Below are positions 16,461 through 26,038 of a stretch of 56,195 nt of DNA, in pieces. Origin of the DNA: Oscillospiraceae bacterium. GTDB taxonomy: Bacteria; Bacillota; Clostridia; Oscillospirales; Acutalibacteraceae. Position 1 is the stretch's first letter; each line of letters starts with the position of its first letter. The translations under genes and the position numbers were made by a program. The stretch is taken from contig SVOV01000014.1 of NCBI GenBank assembly GCA_015066205.1, positions 1 through 56,195 of the forward strand, given 5' to 3'. The notes under the pieces were generated by a model. The model was given only the letters and a program-made list of their open reading frames with translations, made no database searches and was not told the origin of the DNA.

Positions 16461-17576
16461 ATGCTTTACAGAAACTTTAAGGACAAAAAAATATCCTTAC
16501 TTTCAATGGGAACAATGCGGCTTCCCACGAAGGACGGGAAGATAAATGAAGAAGAAACTGCTCTTATGATAGATGAGGCACTTTCGGGCGGAGTCAATTA
16601 TTTTGACACAGCCTGGGGCTATCACGGCGGAGAAAGCGAGACCGTTACGGGAAAAATACTTAACCGCTATCCGAGAGATTCTTTTTATATAGCAACAAAG
16701 TTTCCCGGCTACGACCTTAACAATATGGGTAAGGTTGAGGAAATTTTTGAAAAGCAGCTTGAAAAGACGGGAATGGAATATTTCGATTTCTATCTTGTGC
16801 ATAATGTGTGCGAGCTCAATATTGACGAATATCTGAATCCCGCCCACAAAACAAAGGAGTATCTTATAAAGCAAAAGGAAAACGGAAGAATTAAGCACCT
16901 CGGCTTTTCCGTTCACGGCACGACGGAAACTATGCTTCGTTTTCTTGAGGAATACGGAGAATATATGGAATTCTGTCAGATACAGCTCAACTGGGTAGAC
17001 TATGAATTCCAGAAGGCATATGAAAAAATTGAGATACTCCGTGAAAGAGGGATACCTGTATGGGTAATGGAGCCCTTAAGAGGCGGAAAGCTTTCAAAGG
17101 ACAATGCTGTCTTTGACGGCTTAAAGGGAAAGTATCCCGACTTTTCACCCGTAAAATGGAGCTACCGCTTCCTTAAGAGCATCGATGAGGTGGTGACCGT
17201 TCTGTCGGGTGCTTCATCAATAGAGCAGATGAGGGAAAATATCCGTCTTTTCTCCGAAAACGACCCTCTTTCGGCTGAAGAAAGGGAAGAGCTTCTTTCT
17301 CTCGGACGCCGTCTTACTGCGGGAATACCCTGTACCGCCTGTAAATACTGCGTAAAGGACTGTCCTATGGGAATAAATATTCCGGAGATAATTGAGATGT
17401 TCAATGAATTCTCCTTTACGGGCGGAGGCTTTCTGGCTCCTATGAGGCTTAAGAGCATCCCCGAGGAAAAACGCCCCTCTGCCTGTATTTCCTGCGGAAA
17501 ATGCAAGGAGCTTTGTCCGCAGTGCATAGACATCCCCTCAGTAATGGCAGAATTTACAGAAAAAGTGGGAAAATAA
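16461..17576 (+). CDS. Aldo/keto reductase with two 4Fe-4S clusters
   Basis: A 371-residue protein. Residues 1-280 form an AKR barrel with the catalytic tetrad Asp49 (YFDTAWGY), Tyr54, Lys80 (ATKFPG) and His114 (LVHNV). The C-terminal part carries two ferredoxin-like motifs, Cys291/294/297/301 and Cys342/345/348/352, each in the CxxCxxCxxxCP pattern. Such fusions are common in anaerobes and may couple sugar carbonyl reduction to ferredoxin-type electron carriers. It starts from GGAGGAG and heads a run of oxidoreductase and glycosidase genes. The substrate is unknown. Confidence 0.92.
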   Translation: MLYRNFKDKKISLLSMGTMRLPTKDGKINEEETALMIDEALSGGVNYFDTAWGYHGGESETVTGKILNRYPRDSFYIATKFPGYDLNNMGKVEEIFEKQLEKTGMEYFDFYLVHNVCELNIDEYLNPAHKTKEYLIKQKENGRIKHLGFSVHGTTETMLRFLEEYGEYMEFCQIQLNWVDYEFQKAYEKIEILRERGIPVWVMEPLRGGKLSKDNAVFDGLKGKYPDFSPVKWSYRFLKSIDEVVTVLSGASSIEQMRENIRLFSENDPLSAEEREELLSLGRRLTAGIPCTACKYCVKDCPMGINIPEIIEMFNEFSFTGGGFLAPMRLKSIPEEKRPSACISCGKCKELCPQCIDIPSVMAEFTEKVGK

Positions 17577-17615
17577 AACTATTTATTAAACAATAAAGCT
17601 TTTGGAGTGATATAT

Positions 17616-19433
17616 ATGGCACAGTTAAAAATGTTCTGGATAAATGATAAAAAGGTTGAGCTTTTGCCTCTTCCCGAGGGCTATTCATTCTCGACCTATA
17701 AGGATGAAGCCGATAAGGCGGCATGGGTCGAATGCTGCAAGAACGGTCTTGTAGGCGATGACACAAAGCCCGAATTCTTTGACGACTGTATTGCGGGCGA
17801 CGAGCACTGCAACCCCTGTACAGACTGCTTCTTCCTCGATTATAACGGCGAGCACATAGGCACTATTACCGCTATCAATCAGGGCGGTATCGGCGATATG
17901 CATATGGTAGGTATGAAGACCGAATTCAGAGGAAAGGGTCTCGGAAAATACCTCAACAATATGTGTATATATAAGCTTGCAAACGAGGGTGTTTCCCATA
18001 TTTATCTTACAACAGATGAATGGAGAAAGGGTGCGGTAAAGAGCTATCTTACCTCAGGCTTCCTGCCCGTTCAGTATGAAATGGGTATGGAGGAGCGCTG
18101 GGAAAAGGTGCTTGAGGAATACGGCATTGACAGTGTGGATATGCTTTATGAGGACTGCACACTTTATAAGAAGATATACAGAAGCTCCCTTGCAAAGAGA
18201 GTAAAAATAGGTGTTGTCGGTGCGAGAAGAGGACAGACAATGCTCAATTACTGTAAGACGGGCTTTAACTGCGATGTTGTTGCCATCTGCGATAATGCTC
18301 CCGATTTTCTTGCCGGCGCTAAAGAAAAATACGGTGAAGACGGTATTACATATTACGATAATTTCGATGAGTTCATAAAGCACGATATGGACGGCGTTGT
18401 TCTTGCAAACTTTGCAAATGAGCATACTCCTCTTGCAATAAAGGCTATGAAAGCCGGAAAGCATGTTTTAAGCGAGGTGCTTCCCTGTCAGCATATGAAG
18501 GAGGCAGTTGAGCTTGTTGAAGCGGTAGAGGAAACAGGAATGATCTATGCCTATGCCGAAAACTACTGCTATATGCCCGCTCCCCGTGAAATGAGAATTC
18601 AGTACAGAGAGGGAAAGCTCGGCAAGTTTGAATACGGCGAGGGTGAATATGTCCATAACTGTGAGCCCGGCTGGCACGGATATTCAAACTGTGACCCCGA
18701 GCATTGGAGAAATACGATGAGTGCTTTCTATTATTGCACCCATTCTCTCGGACCTCTCGTTCACATAACAGGTCTTCGTCCCGTAAAGGTATCGGGCTTT
18801 GAAATTCCCTTCAATGACAGAATGTACCGTATGGGCGCAAAGGCGGGTGCTATGGCAGTTGAGATGGTAACCCTCGAAAACGGTGCCGTTCTCAAGAGCA
18901 TCCACGGTGTCGGCCCCTCAAGGAATTCCGTATGGTATTCGGTCTACGGCTCAAAGGGCAGACTTGAAAGCGCAAGAGAGGACGATTCCGATAAAGAGGG
19001 CGTCGGCACGCTCTTCGGAAATCTCGATTCCTACGAGGGCGAAAACAACGATAACCCCAAGGAAATGGATACAAGCGATTCACTCAGTAAACTCGCAGAG
19101 GATTCAGGCCACGGCGGCTCCGATTTCTATACAATGTATCACTTTATTCAGGCAATAAAGGGCAACCGCAATGCCGAAATAGTTGATGTATATGAGGCAA
19201 TGGATATGTTCCTTCCCGGACATTTCGGTTATCTCAGTGCAATGAACAATAACAAAAGCTACGATATCCCCGACCTCAGGGATAAGGCCCAGAGAGATAT
19301 CTGGAGAAACGATACCACCTGCACAGTAAAGGAAAAGGCAGGCGATATGTATATCCCCTCATATTCAAAGGGCAACCCCGAAATACCCGATGAGGTTTAT
19401 GAAGCACTTAAGAAAAAGAGAGAGAATTCATAA
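17616..19433 (+). CDS. GNAT acetyltransferase fused to Gfo/Idh/MocA oxidoreductase
   Basis: A 605-residue two-domain protein. Residues about 20-175 look like a GNAT acetyltransferase: the acetyl-CoA loop FRGKGLGKYL is near 104-113, followed by HIYLTTDEWRKGAVKSYL and SGFLPV. Residues about 196-600 are a Gfo/Idh/MocA oxidoreductase with the NAD loop IGVVGARRG (198-206). The usual EKP lysine motif is replaced by SEVLPCQH, as in family members that do not follow simple dehydrogenase chemistry. ATG 17616 follows TTTGGAG at 8 nt; the in-frame GTG 17607 overlaps that site. A single enzyme that oxidises a sugar and acetylates an amino or hydroxyl group is one reading; the roles are not established. 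Confidence 0.85.
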   Translation: MAQLKMFWINDKKVELLPLPEGYSFSTYKDEADKAAWVECCKNGLVGDDTKPEFFDDCIAGDEHCNPCTDCFFLDYNGEHIGTITAINQGGIGDMHMVGMKTEFRGKGLGKYLNNMCIYKLANEGVSHIYLTTDEWRKGAVKSYLTSGFLPVQYEMGMEERWEKVLEEYGIDSVDMLYEDCTLYKKIYRSSLAKRVKIGVVGARRGQTMLNYCKTGFNCDVVAICDNAPDFLAGAKEKYGEDGITYYDNFDEFIKHDMDGVVLANFANEHTPLAIKAMKAGKHVLSEVLPCQHMKEAVELVEAVEETGMIYAYAENYCYMPAPREMRIQYREGKLGKFEYGEGEYVHNCEPGWHGYSNCDPEHWRNTMSAFYYCTHSLGPLVHITGLRPVKVSGFEIPFNDRMYRMGAKAGAMAVEMVTLENGAVLKSIHGVGPSRNSVWYSVYGSKGRLESAREDDSDKEGVGTLFGNLDSYEGENNDNPKEMDTSDSLSKLAEDSGHGGSDFYTMYHFIQAIKGNRNAEIVDVYEAMDMFLPGHFGYLSAMNNNKSYDIPDLRDKAQRDIWRNDTTCTVKEKAGDMYIPSYSKGNPEIPDEVYEALKKKRENS

Positions 19434-19472
19434 TTTATCATAAAAAATCAATGTTTTCAGGGGGCTTCGGCT

Positions 19473-20819
19473 ATGTGTTGTGATGTTTTAATTGTCGGCG
19501 GTGCCACATCCGGCTCATTTTTTGCCCGCCGTATGGCTGAACAGGGCTTTTCTGTTACTGTGCTTGATTCGCATTCCGAGAATAAGATCGGCTCAAAGTA
19601 TGATATTTTTCATATGTGTAAGAGAGATTTTGAGAGATTCGGTCTTCCCTCAGCTTCAAAGGACGACGGAACATGGGCTTTCGAATTTTCAGAGGGGCTT
19701 ACCTCCTCACCTTACGGAAATTTTCCAAAGACCACTTATGACACCGTTATCGGAATGCATATGCACGAATATGTTCTCAAGATGAACCGATGGGCAAAGG
19801 AAAAGGGCGCACGGTATATTTACGGTGCAAAATATCTTGCTCCGATTTTTGAGGGCGGAAGGATTTCGGGCGTAAGATATGAAAAGGATGGGGAAGAAAA
19901 GGAGATATTTTCCCGTGTTACCGTTGATTGCTCGGGAATGAACGCGTATGTGAGAACATCTCTTCCCGACGGCTACGGAGTTGAAAATTTCCGTCTGGGC
20001 GGAAACGATATGTTCTATGTTATCCTTCGCTATGTAAAGCTTCTGCGTGAAAAGGATTACCTGAACGGCTCCTGCGGTTGGCCCTATTATAAGACCTGGA
20101 TAGCACCCCAGCACGACCCACACGGTGCGATCCTCGGAATAGGTGCCTGTAACAGCTTTTCTGATGCCGAGGAAATATATAAAAAATTCGAGGAGAATAT
20201 TTCTCTCCCCGACCATGAAATACAGTATTTTGAAAGGGGAACAACGCCCTATTGCCGCTGTCCCTATTCATTTGCAGCAGATAATTTTATCGTAACGGGC
20301 GACGCCGCCTGTCTTACAAAGCCTCTTAACGGCGAGGGTATCACAAGCAGTATGGTGCATATGGAAATTGCCGCAAGGGTGCTTACAAGGGCTCTTAAGA
20401 AAAACCGGACCCGAAAAGAGGATCTCTGGGAAATAAATACCCTCTATAACAAGACACAGGGAGCGGATTTCTGTTTCCTTCGTGCAGTTCTTACAAAGGC
20501 AGTCAATGCAAAGGCGGATGAATGGGAATATTTCTTTGCAAATGACATAATCTTCTCCGAGCCTCTTATGAACGCAGTTTCGACGGGAGAAGAAATACCC
20601 CTCACCCCCGATGTGATAGGAAGTATGGTGAAGAGTATTGCACGGGGTGTAAAAAAGGGTGTCATAACAAAGGATACCCTGAAAACAGTCGGGGGCGGAG
20701 TTTTACTTGCAATAAGCATAAAGAATCACTATCTTAAATTCCCCGCTTCTCCCGACGGCTTTGAAAAATGGTGTAAAAAAGCAGACAAAATATGGCAAAA
20801 GATCGGAAAAATGCAATAA
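19473..20819 (+). CDS. FAD-dependent oxidoreductase, geranylgeranyl reductase-like
   Basis: A 448-residue flavoprotein. The N-terminal dinucleotide fold is CDVLIVGGATSGSFFARRMA (residues 3-22), and the second FAD motif is GDAACLTKPLNGEGI (276-290), characteristic of the geranylgeranyl reductase/RebH-like group. A central Cys pair (CRCP, near 261-264) could be structural. The C-terminal 100 residues are helical. Family members reduce isoprenoid chains or dehydrogenate varied substrates; within this operon a sugar-linked role is conceivable. No signal peptide. Confidence 0.8.
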   Translation: MCCDVLIVGGATSGSFFARRMAEQGFSVTVLDSHSENKIGSKYDIFHMCKRDFERFGLPSASKDDGTWAFEFSEGLTSSPYGNFPKTTYDTVIGMHMHEYVLKMNRWAKEKGARYIYGAKYLAPIFEGGRISGVRYEKDGEEKEIFSRVTVDCSGMNAYVRTSLPDGYGVENFRLGGNDMFYVILRYVKLLREKDYLNGSCGWPYYKTWIAPQHDPHGAILGIGACNSFSDAEEIYKKFEENISLPDHEIQYFERGTTPYCRCPYSFAADNFIVTGDAACLTKPLNGEGITSSMVHMEIAARVLTRALKKNRTRKEDLWEINTLYNKTQGADFCFLRAVLTKAVNAKADEWEYFFANDIIFSEPLMNAVSTGEEIPLTPDVIGSMVKSIARGVKKGVITKDTLKTVGGGVLLAISIKNHYLKFPASPDGFEKWCKKADKIWQKIGKMQ

Positions 20820-20842
20820 AAAAATAAAGGCAGGTACTTACT

Positions 20843-23026
20843 ATGAAAAAATTAAGATTTATCCTGGCGCTTATTATGTTATTTACTTTTTCTTTCCCGA
20901 TTATCTCTTCTGCTGAAGAAAGCGGCGGATATATCACGCTTTCAGATACAGCGGATGCCCGCCTCAATGCTGCGGGCGACACTCTTTCAAGGTATATGGA
21001 GCAGATCACGGGAAAGGCTTTCCCGAAAGCCGAAAGCGGAAGCGGAATAAAATTTTCCCTGTCCTTTGACAGCAGTGTTCCCGATAACGGATATGTCATT
21101 GAAACCGCTGAAAACGAGGTTTCTATAAGAGGAAACGGCACAAGAGGTGTCATTCACGGCGTTTATGCATTTCTTGAAAAATACTGCGGCTGTGACTGGT
21201 ATACATCAACTCTTTACAGCATCCCCGAAAACAAGGAGCTTGTGATTCCCGCAGGGGAAAAGACTGAGTATAAGCCCTTCTTTGAATATACGGATACAGA
21301 CTGGGTAAGTCCCAGAGATGTTGAATATTCTCTTGCAAACGGACTTAACGGCAGTCCCTACAGAACGATTCCCGCAGAGCTCGGCGGTACAGTTTCCTAT
21401 ATTTCCAATTTCTGCCACACTCTTACAACACAGTTTTGTGCTTCCTCTGTTTACTTTGAGGAGCATCCCGAGTATTTCGCTCTCCATATGGGAACGAGAG
21501 TACCCGATCAGCTTTGTCTTACAAATGAAAAGACCTATGAGATAGTCCGTGACGAGGTTATGGCTCTTCTCAAGGAAAAGCACGATCCCGATGAATCTCT
21601 TCAGATAATATCCCTTACTCAGCACGATAACAGAAAAATGTGTCAGTGTGACAGCTGTAAAAAGATAGACGATGAAAACGGCTCACATTCCGGAACAATG
21701 ATAAGCTTTGTCAACCGTATCGCAAGAGATGTAAAGGCGGCGGGCTACGAAAATGTGGCTATTGATACATTCGCTTATCAGTACACAAGAAAAGCACCGA
21801 CAAATGTAGTTCCCGAGGATAATGTAATTGTCCGTCTTTGCACGATAGAATGCTGCTTTGCCCATGCTCTTGATGATGGGAACTGCGAGGAAAATGTTGA
21901 TCTTATGAATGATCTTTCCGAGTGGAGTAAGATCTGTAAGAGGATCTATGTATGGGATTATACGACAAACTATGCCAACACTCTCGGTATTTTCCCCGAT
22001 TTCGGTGTGCTTCAGAGGAATATTCAGATATTCTATGAAAACAATGTTGTCGGTCTTTATGAAGAGGGCAACTACTATATGGCAGCCTGCGACGGCGAAT
22101 TCGGTGAGCTTCGCTCCTATCTTCTTTCAAAGCTTATGCAGGATCCCTATATCGACTATGATGCATATATGAATGAATTCATTGAGGCCTACTACGGAAA
22201 GGGCTGGGAGAATATCCGTGAATTCCTTGATATGACCATGGAAAAGCCCGTCCCCGAAAATGAGCATCTTATGATATATGTTTCTATGCCCGAGACTCTG
22301 GGCTTCAATGATGCCGATATTGAAAAAGCCGACAGCCTTTGGGAAAATGCAAAGGCACAGGCTGAAAACGAGACCTTCCTTAACCGTATAAAAAGAAGTG
22401 AGATCTGTTGGAGATATTGGAAAGGCTTCAATGCTTATGACAGGGCTGAATGTGATCAGCTTATAAAGGATATGAAGGATTTCGGTATCACAATGGTGAA
22501 TGAGGGTGACTCCATAGGCCCCGATAAAATTAATTTTACCGCCTACCGCTTCAAGGCTTTCGGTGACGGTGTTTTATTCCCCGTATCTATTGCTCTTTAC
22601 GGCATTGCGGCAGTGCTTTCCGTCATTGCTATGATAATTGCAATAAAGGGTAAAAAGTATATTTATATTGCACTGCCCGTGCTTATAGGTGTCTTCTTCG
22701 AGGTATTCGGCTGGCACAGAAGAGCATTCCTGTCATGGACGGATATGTTCGGATATGCATTTACTCTCATATTGATATTCTTCCTCTTTGCCTTCGGCGG
22801 TGCGCTTATGGTAAGAGGCAAAAAACAGAGAATTATTTCAGCTCTTGTCTGCTCCTTCGGTTGGTTTATCCTCTATGAAGCAGCAACACTGATACTCAAT
22901 AATCTTATTTTCGGCGGCTCGGCAAATGCTCTCGGTATAGGTGCATCATATCTTTTAACGGGCATTGAGGCTGTAATAATACTCATAATAATGATAAAAA
23001 ACTTACTTAAGGAAGCAAAAAAATGA
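20843..23026 (+). CDS. DUF4838 domain protein with signal peptide and multi-pass C-terminus
   Basis: A 727-residue exported protein. It has a signal peptide (1-24), an N-terminal alpha-glucuronidase-like domain (about 28-145, with RGVIHGVYAFLE and CDWYTS), and a DUF4838 barrel (about 150-520). In the barrel, CQCDSCKKID and VYVWDYTTNY-like motifs are readable. DUF4838 is thought to be a glycoside hydrolase-like family with unknown substrate. Unusually, residues 573-723 carry about five hydrophobic segments, so the catalytic domain would be held outside by a membrane bundle. The gene overlaps the GH2 gene by 4 bp (ATGA), implying joint synthesis. Confidence 0.82.
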   Translation: MKKLRFILALIMLFTFSFPIISSAEESGGYITLSDTADARLNAAGDTLSRYMEQITGKAFPKAESGSGIKFSLSFDSSVPDNGYVIETAENEVSIRGNGTRGVIHGVYAFLEKYCGCDWYTSTLYSIPENKELVIPAGEKTEYKPFFEYTDTDWVSPRDVEYSLANGLNGSPYRTIPAELGGTVSYISNFCHTLTTQFCASSVYFEEHPEYFALHMGTRVPDQLCLTNEKTYEIVRDEVMALLKEKHDPDESLQIISLTQHDNRKMCQCDSCKKIDDENGSHSGTMISFVNRIARDVKAAGYENVAIDTFAYQYTRKAPTNVVPEDNVIVRLCTIECCFAHALDDGNCEENVDLMNDLSEWSKICKRIYVWDYTTNYANTLGIFPDFGVLQRNIQIFYENNVVGLYEEGNYYMAACDGEFGELRSYLLSKLMQDPYIDYDAYMNEFIEAYYGKGWENIREFLDMTMEKPVPENEHLMIYVSMPETLGFNDADIEKADSLWENAKAQAENETFLNRIKRSEICWRYWKGFNAYDRAECDQLIKDMKDFGITMVNEGDSIGPDKINFTAYRFKAFGDGVLFPVSIALYGIAAVLSVIAMIIAIKGKKYIYIALPVLIGVFFEVFGWHRRAFLSWTDMFGYAFTLILIFFLFAFGGALMVRGKKQRIISALVCSFGWFILYEAATLILNNLIFGGSANALGIGASYLLTGIEAVIILIIMIKNLLKEAKK

Positions 23027-25980
23027 TCGAAAAATACTACCTTTCCCCCGAATATTTGCATATAGGCTGTGAAAAGCCTGCGGCATATTTCATTCCCTTT
23101 TCGGGGGATGAAAATGCCTTTTCGGACAGAGAAAGCTCATCACGCTTTACTCTTCTGAACGGCATATGGGATTTTAAGTTCTATCCCAATGTAAGAGAGC
23201 TCGATTTTTCAGCTCCCTCTTACCCCTCCCGTGAGTGCTGTCCCGATAAAATGAAGGTGCCCTTCTGCTGGCAGCTGGAGATGAACAAGGGCTATGATGT
23301 ACCCAATTATATCAATCAGGACTATCCCTATCCCGTAGATCCCCCTCATCTTCCCGATGTTATCCCCGCGGCTCTTTACAGAAGAGAGACAGAATTCGTA
23401 AAAAAGGATGATAAGAAATATTTTCTCACCTTTGAGGGTGTTTCCTCCTGCTTCTATCTGTGGGTGAACGGTCAGTTTACGGGCTATTCTCAGGTAAGCC
23501 ACGCAGAAAGCAAGTTCGATGTGACAGATAAGCTCGTTTCGGGCAAAAATACCGTTGAAGCTCTTGTAATCAAGCACTGCGACGGCTCTTATATGGAGGA
23601 TCAGGACTTTTTCCGCCTTTCGGGTATTTTCAGAGATGTATATATTCTTGAAAGAGATGAAAGGTATCTTAAGGATATCCATATTTTAAGAGAATTCAGC
23701 GAGGACTTTTCCGAGGCTGAGGTTACTGTCAAGCCTGAATTCTCGGAGAATACCGCATTTTCCTGGACACTTTTTTCTCCCTCGGGTGAAAAAATACTCT
23801 GCGGAGAAGAAGCAGGGGAATTCAGCATTAAGATATCCTCTCCCGTTTTATGGAGCAGTGAGCTTCCCGAAAGATATTCCCTTGAATTAAAATACGGGGA
23901 TGAAAAGATAGGCTTCCGTGTCTCTCTCGTAAAAGCCGAAATAAAGGATAAGTGCTTCCTTATAAACGGCAAGAAGATCAAGTTCTACGGCATCAACCGT
24001 CACGATTCACACCCCGAAAACGGCTACAGCGTCACTATGGAGGATATGATAAGAGATATCAATATCTTAAAGGGCGCAAATGTCAATATGATAAGAACCT
24101 CCCATTATCCCAATGACCCGAGATTCGTTGATCTTTGTGAAAAGGCAGGCTTTATGCTCGTTGACGAGGCAGATTTTGAAACTCACGGAATGGGCTATAA
24201 CTACGGCGACTGGTACTGGGATTATTGGGCACATCTTGCCGACACTCCCGAATGGAAGGATGCCTGTCTTGACAGAGCCGAGCGCCTTTTTGAAAGGGAC
24301 AAAAACTACGGCTGTGTGGTTATGTGGAGCCTCGGAAACGAATCGGGCTGCGGTGAAAACCACCGCCATATGGCAAATTGGATAAGAAGCCGTGACAAGA
24401 ATGCAATTATCCACTATGAAAATGCAAGACTTGAATATGAGGGCAGAGTCGGCGGAAGAGATTTCAAGGATATCTCCGATGTTGAAAGCCGTATGTATGC
24501 CGAGCTTACATATCTTGAAGAGTATCTCAACGATGAAAAGCACACGAAGCCCTTCTTCTACTGCGAATATGTTTCGGATAAATCCACGGGCGATATTCCG
24601 CTCCATTGGAGAGATTTTGAAAAATATGACAATTATTCCGGCGGCTGTATCTGGGAATACTGCGACCACGCCGTGAATATCGGTACAAGAGAAGAGCCGA
24701 AATACCGTTACGGCGGAGATTTTGGGGACTATCCCAATGATAAGTATTACTGTGTTGACGGACTTGTATATCCCGACAGAAGCCCCCGTCCCGGCTTTTT
24801 TGATATGAAGCAGACCTATATCCCCATAACAGCTTCCTACGAAAACGGAGTGCTTAAGGTCTTTAATAAAAGATTTTTCAAGGCATTATCGGAATATGAG
24901 CTGAAGGCTGTTTTCTCTTATGATATGACAGAGGGTTCTCCTGTCACTCTTGATGTCAGCGGTATTCTTCCCCGTGAGGAAAAGGAATTCAAGCTTTCCC
25001 CCGAAAAAACCGACGGTGTTGTTACTCTTACAGTATATCTCGTTCTCAAAGAGGATACCTTCTATGCGAAAAAGGGCTTTGAGGCGGGCTTTGTTCAGTT
25101 TATTTTAAGTAACGGCGTTATAGAATATAAGGAAGAAGAAAAGTGTCCCCCCGAGATATCCGAAGACAGAAATAATTATTATATCCTTTTGAACGGGATA
25201 TCCTACATTTTCAGTAAGATTTCGGGAAAAATAACCTCTGTCAGAAAGGGAGAGGATGAGCTTCTTAATGCTCCCGTCGAATTTTCCTTATGGCGCCATA
25301 CCTTCAGCCATAAGGACGATATGGAAAGAGCAAGATATGATAAGGCATATCAGAAGACATATTCCGTTGAAATGACAAAGGATGAGGATATTAAGATATC
25401 CTGCAATATCTCCTTTGCCGCCTCGGCAATGCCTCCGGCTCTGAGAGGTACGGTTTCTTATACCTTCTCCGCCGACGGCAGTGTGAAGATCTTTTTCACG
25501 GGCGACAGGACAGAAAATGCACAGCCTCTTCCGAGATTCGGACTTATCTTCTCTCTCAAAAAGGAATTTGAGGATGTGGAATATTTCGGCTACGGCCCCA
25601 AGGAAACTTATCCCGACAGATATATTTCACAGCGTCTGGGACTTATGAGAAGCACCGTAACAGGGGAGTATGAAAAGTACATAAGACCCTGCGAATCCTC
25701 TTCCCATTATAAGACAAAGTATGCGAGAGTTTCCTCTCCCAAGGCTTCGGTGGAATTCTACGACACCGATAAGAGAGGCTTCTCGTTCAAGGCTCTGCAT
25801 TTTAATGACAGACAGATGAATACCGTTCTGCACTCCGATGAGCTTGTTCCTCTCGACGAAACCGTTGTAAGCATCGATTATAAGCTTCACGCCGAGAATC
25901 AGGGGCTTACATATCTTGAGCCCGAAAGAGCCTTTACGGAAAAGCATATTGAGTTTTCTTATATAATAAAAGTTAAGTAA
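23023..25980 (+). CDS. GH2 beta-galactosidase (LacZ-type)
   Basis: A 985-residue family 2 glycosidase with the five-domain LacZ layout: sugar-binding jelly roll (about 40-210), Ig-like domain, barrel (about 305-610), second Ig-like part and a C-terminal small-chain domain (about 700-985). The acid/base is Glu440 in WSLGNESGCG and the nucleophile Glu515 in FYCEYVSD. The nucleophile context differs from the usual CEYAHAMGN, so specificity may not be lactose; beta-glucuronides or other galactosides are possible. No signal peptide, hence cytoplasmic. It ends the operon begun at 16461. Confidence 0.9.
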   Translation: MIEKYYLSPEYLHIGCEKPAAYFIPFSGDENAFSDRESSSRFTLLNGIWDFKFYPNVRELDFSAPSYPSRECCPDKMKVPFCWQLEMNKGYDVPNYINQDYPYPVDPPHLPDVIPAALYRRETEFVKKDDKKYFLTFEGVSSCFYLWVNGQFTGYSQVSHAESKFDVTDKLVSGKNTVEALVIKHCDGSYMEDQDFFRLSGIFRDVYILERDERYLKDIHILREFSEDFSEAEVTVKPEFSENTAFSWTLFSPSGEKILCGEEAGEFSIKISSPVLWSSELPERYSLELKYGDEKIGFRVSLVKAEIKDKCFLINGKKIKFYGINRHDSHPENGYSVTMEDMIRDINILKGANVNMIRTSHYPNDPRFVDLCEKAGFMLVDEADFETHGMGYNYGDWYWDYWAHLADTPEWKDACLDRAERLFERDKNYGCVVMWSLGNESGCGENHRHMANWIRSRDKNAIIHYENARLEYEGRVGGRDFKDISDVESRMYAELTYLEEYLNDEKHTKPFFYCEYVSDKSTGDIPLHWRDFEKYDNYSGGCIWEYCDHAVNIGTREEPKYRYGGDFGDYPNDKYYCVDGLVYPDRSPRPGFFDMKQTYIPITASYENGVLKVFNKRFFKALSEYELKAVFSYDMTEGSPVTLDVSGILPREEKEFKLSPEKTDGVVTLTVYLVLKEDTFYAKKGFEAGFVQFILSNGVIEYKEEEKCPPEISEDRNNYYILLNGISYIFSKISGKITSVRKGEDELLNAPVEFSLWRHTFSHKDDMERARYDKAYQKTYSVEMTKDEDIKISCNISFAASAMPPALRGTVSYTFSADGSVKIFFTGDRTENAQPLPRFGLIFSLKKEFEDVEYFGYGPKETYPDRYISQRLGLMRSTVTGEYEKYIRPCESSSHYKTKYARVSSPKASVEFYDTDKRGFSFKALHFNDRQMNTVLHSDELVPLDETVVSIDYKLHAENQGLTYLEPERAFTEKHIEFSYIIKVK

Positions 25981-25986
25981 AAGAGA

Positions 25987-26019
25987 TCAGGTCATTTTCC
26001 GAAAGGGAGAATGACCTGA
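25987..26019. other. Strong intergenic hairpin
   Basis: TCAGGTCATT/AATGACCTGA is a perfect 10-bp stem closed by TTCCGAAAGGGAG. It lacks a T-run on the plus strand, so terminator function after the GH2 gene is uncertain. It may be an attenuator or RNA-end protector. Confidence 0.5.
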
Positions 26020-26038
26020 AAAACAAAGGGAGCAGACT

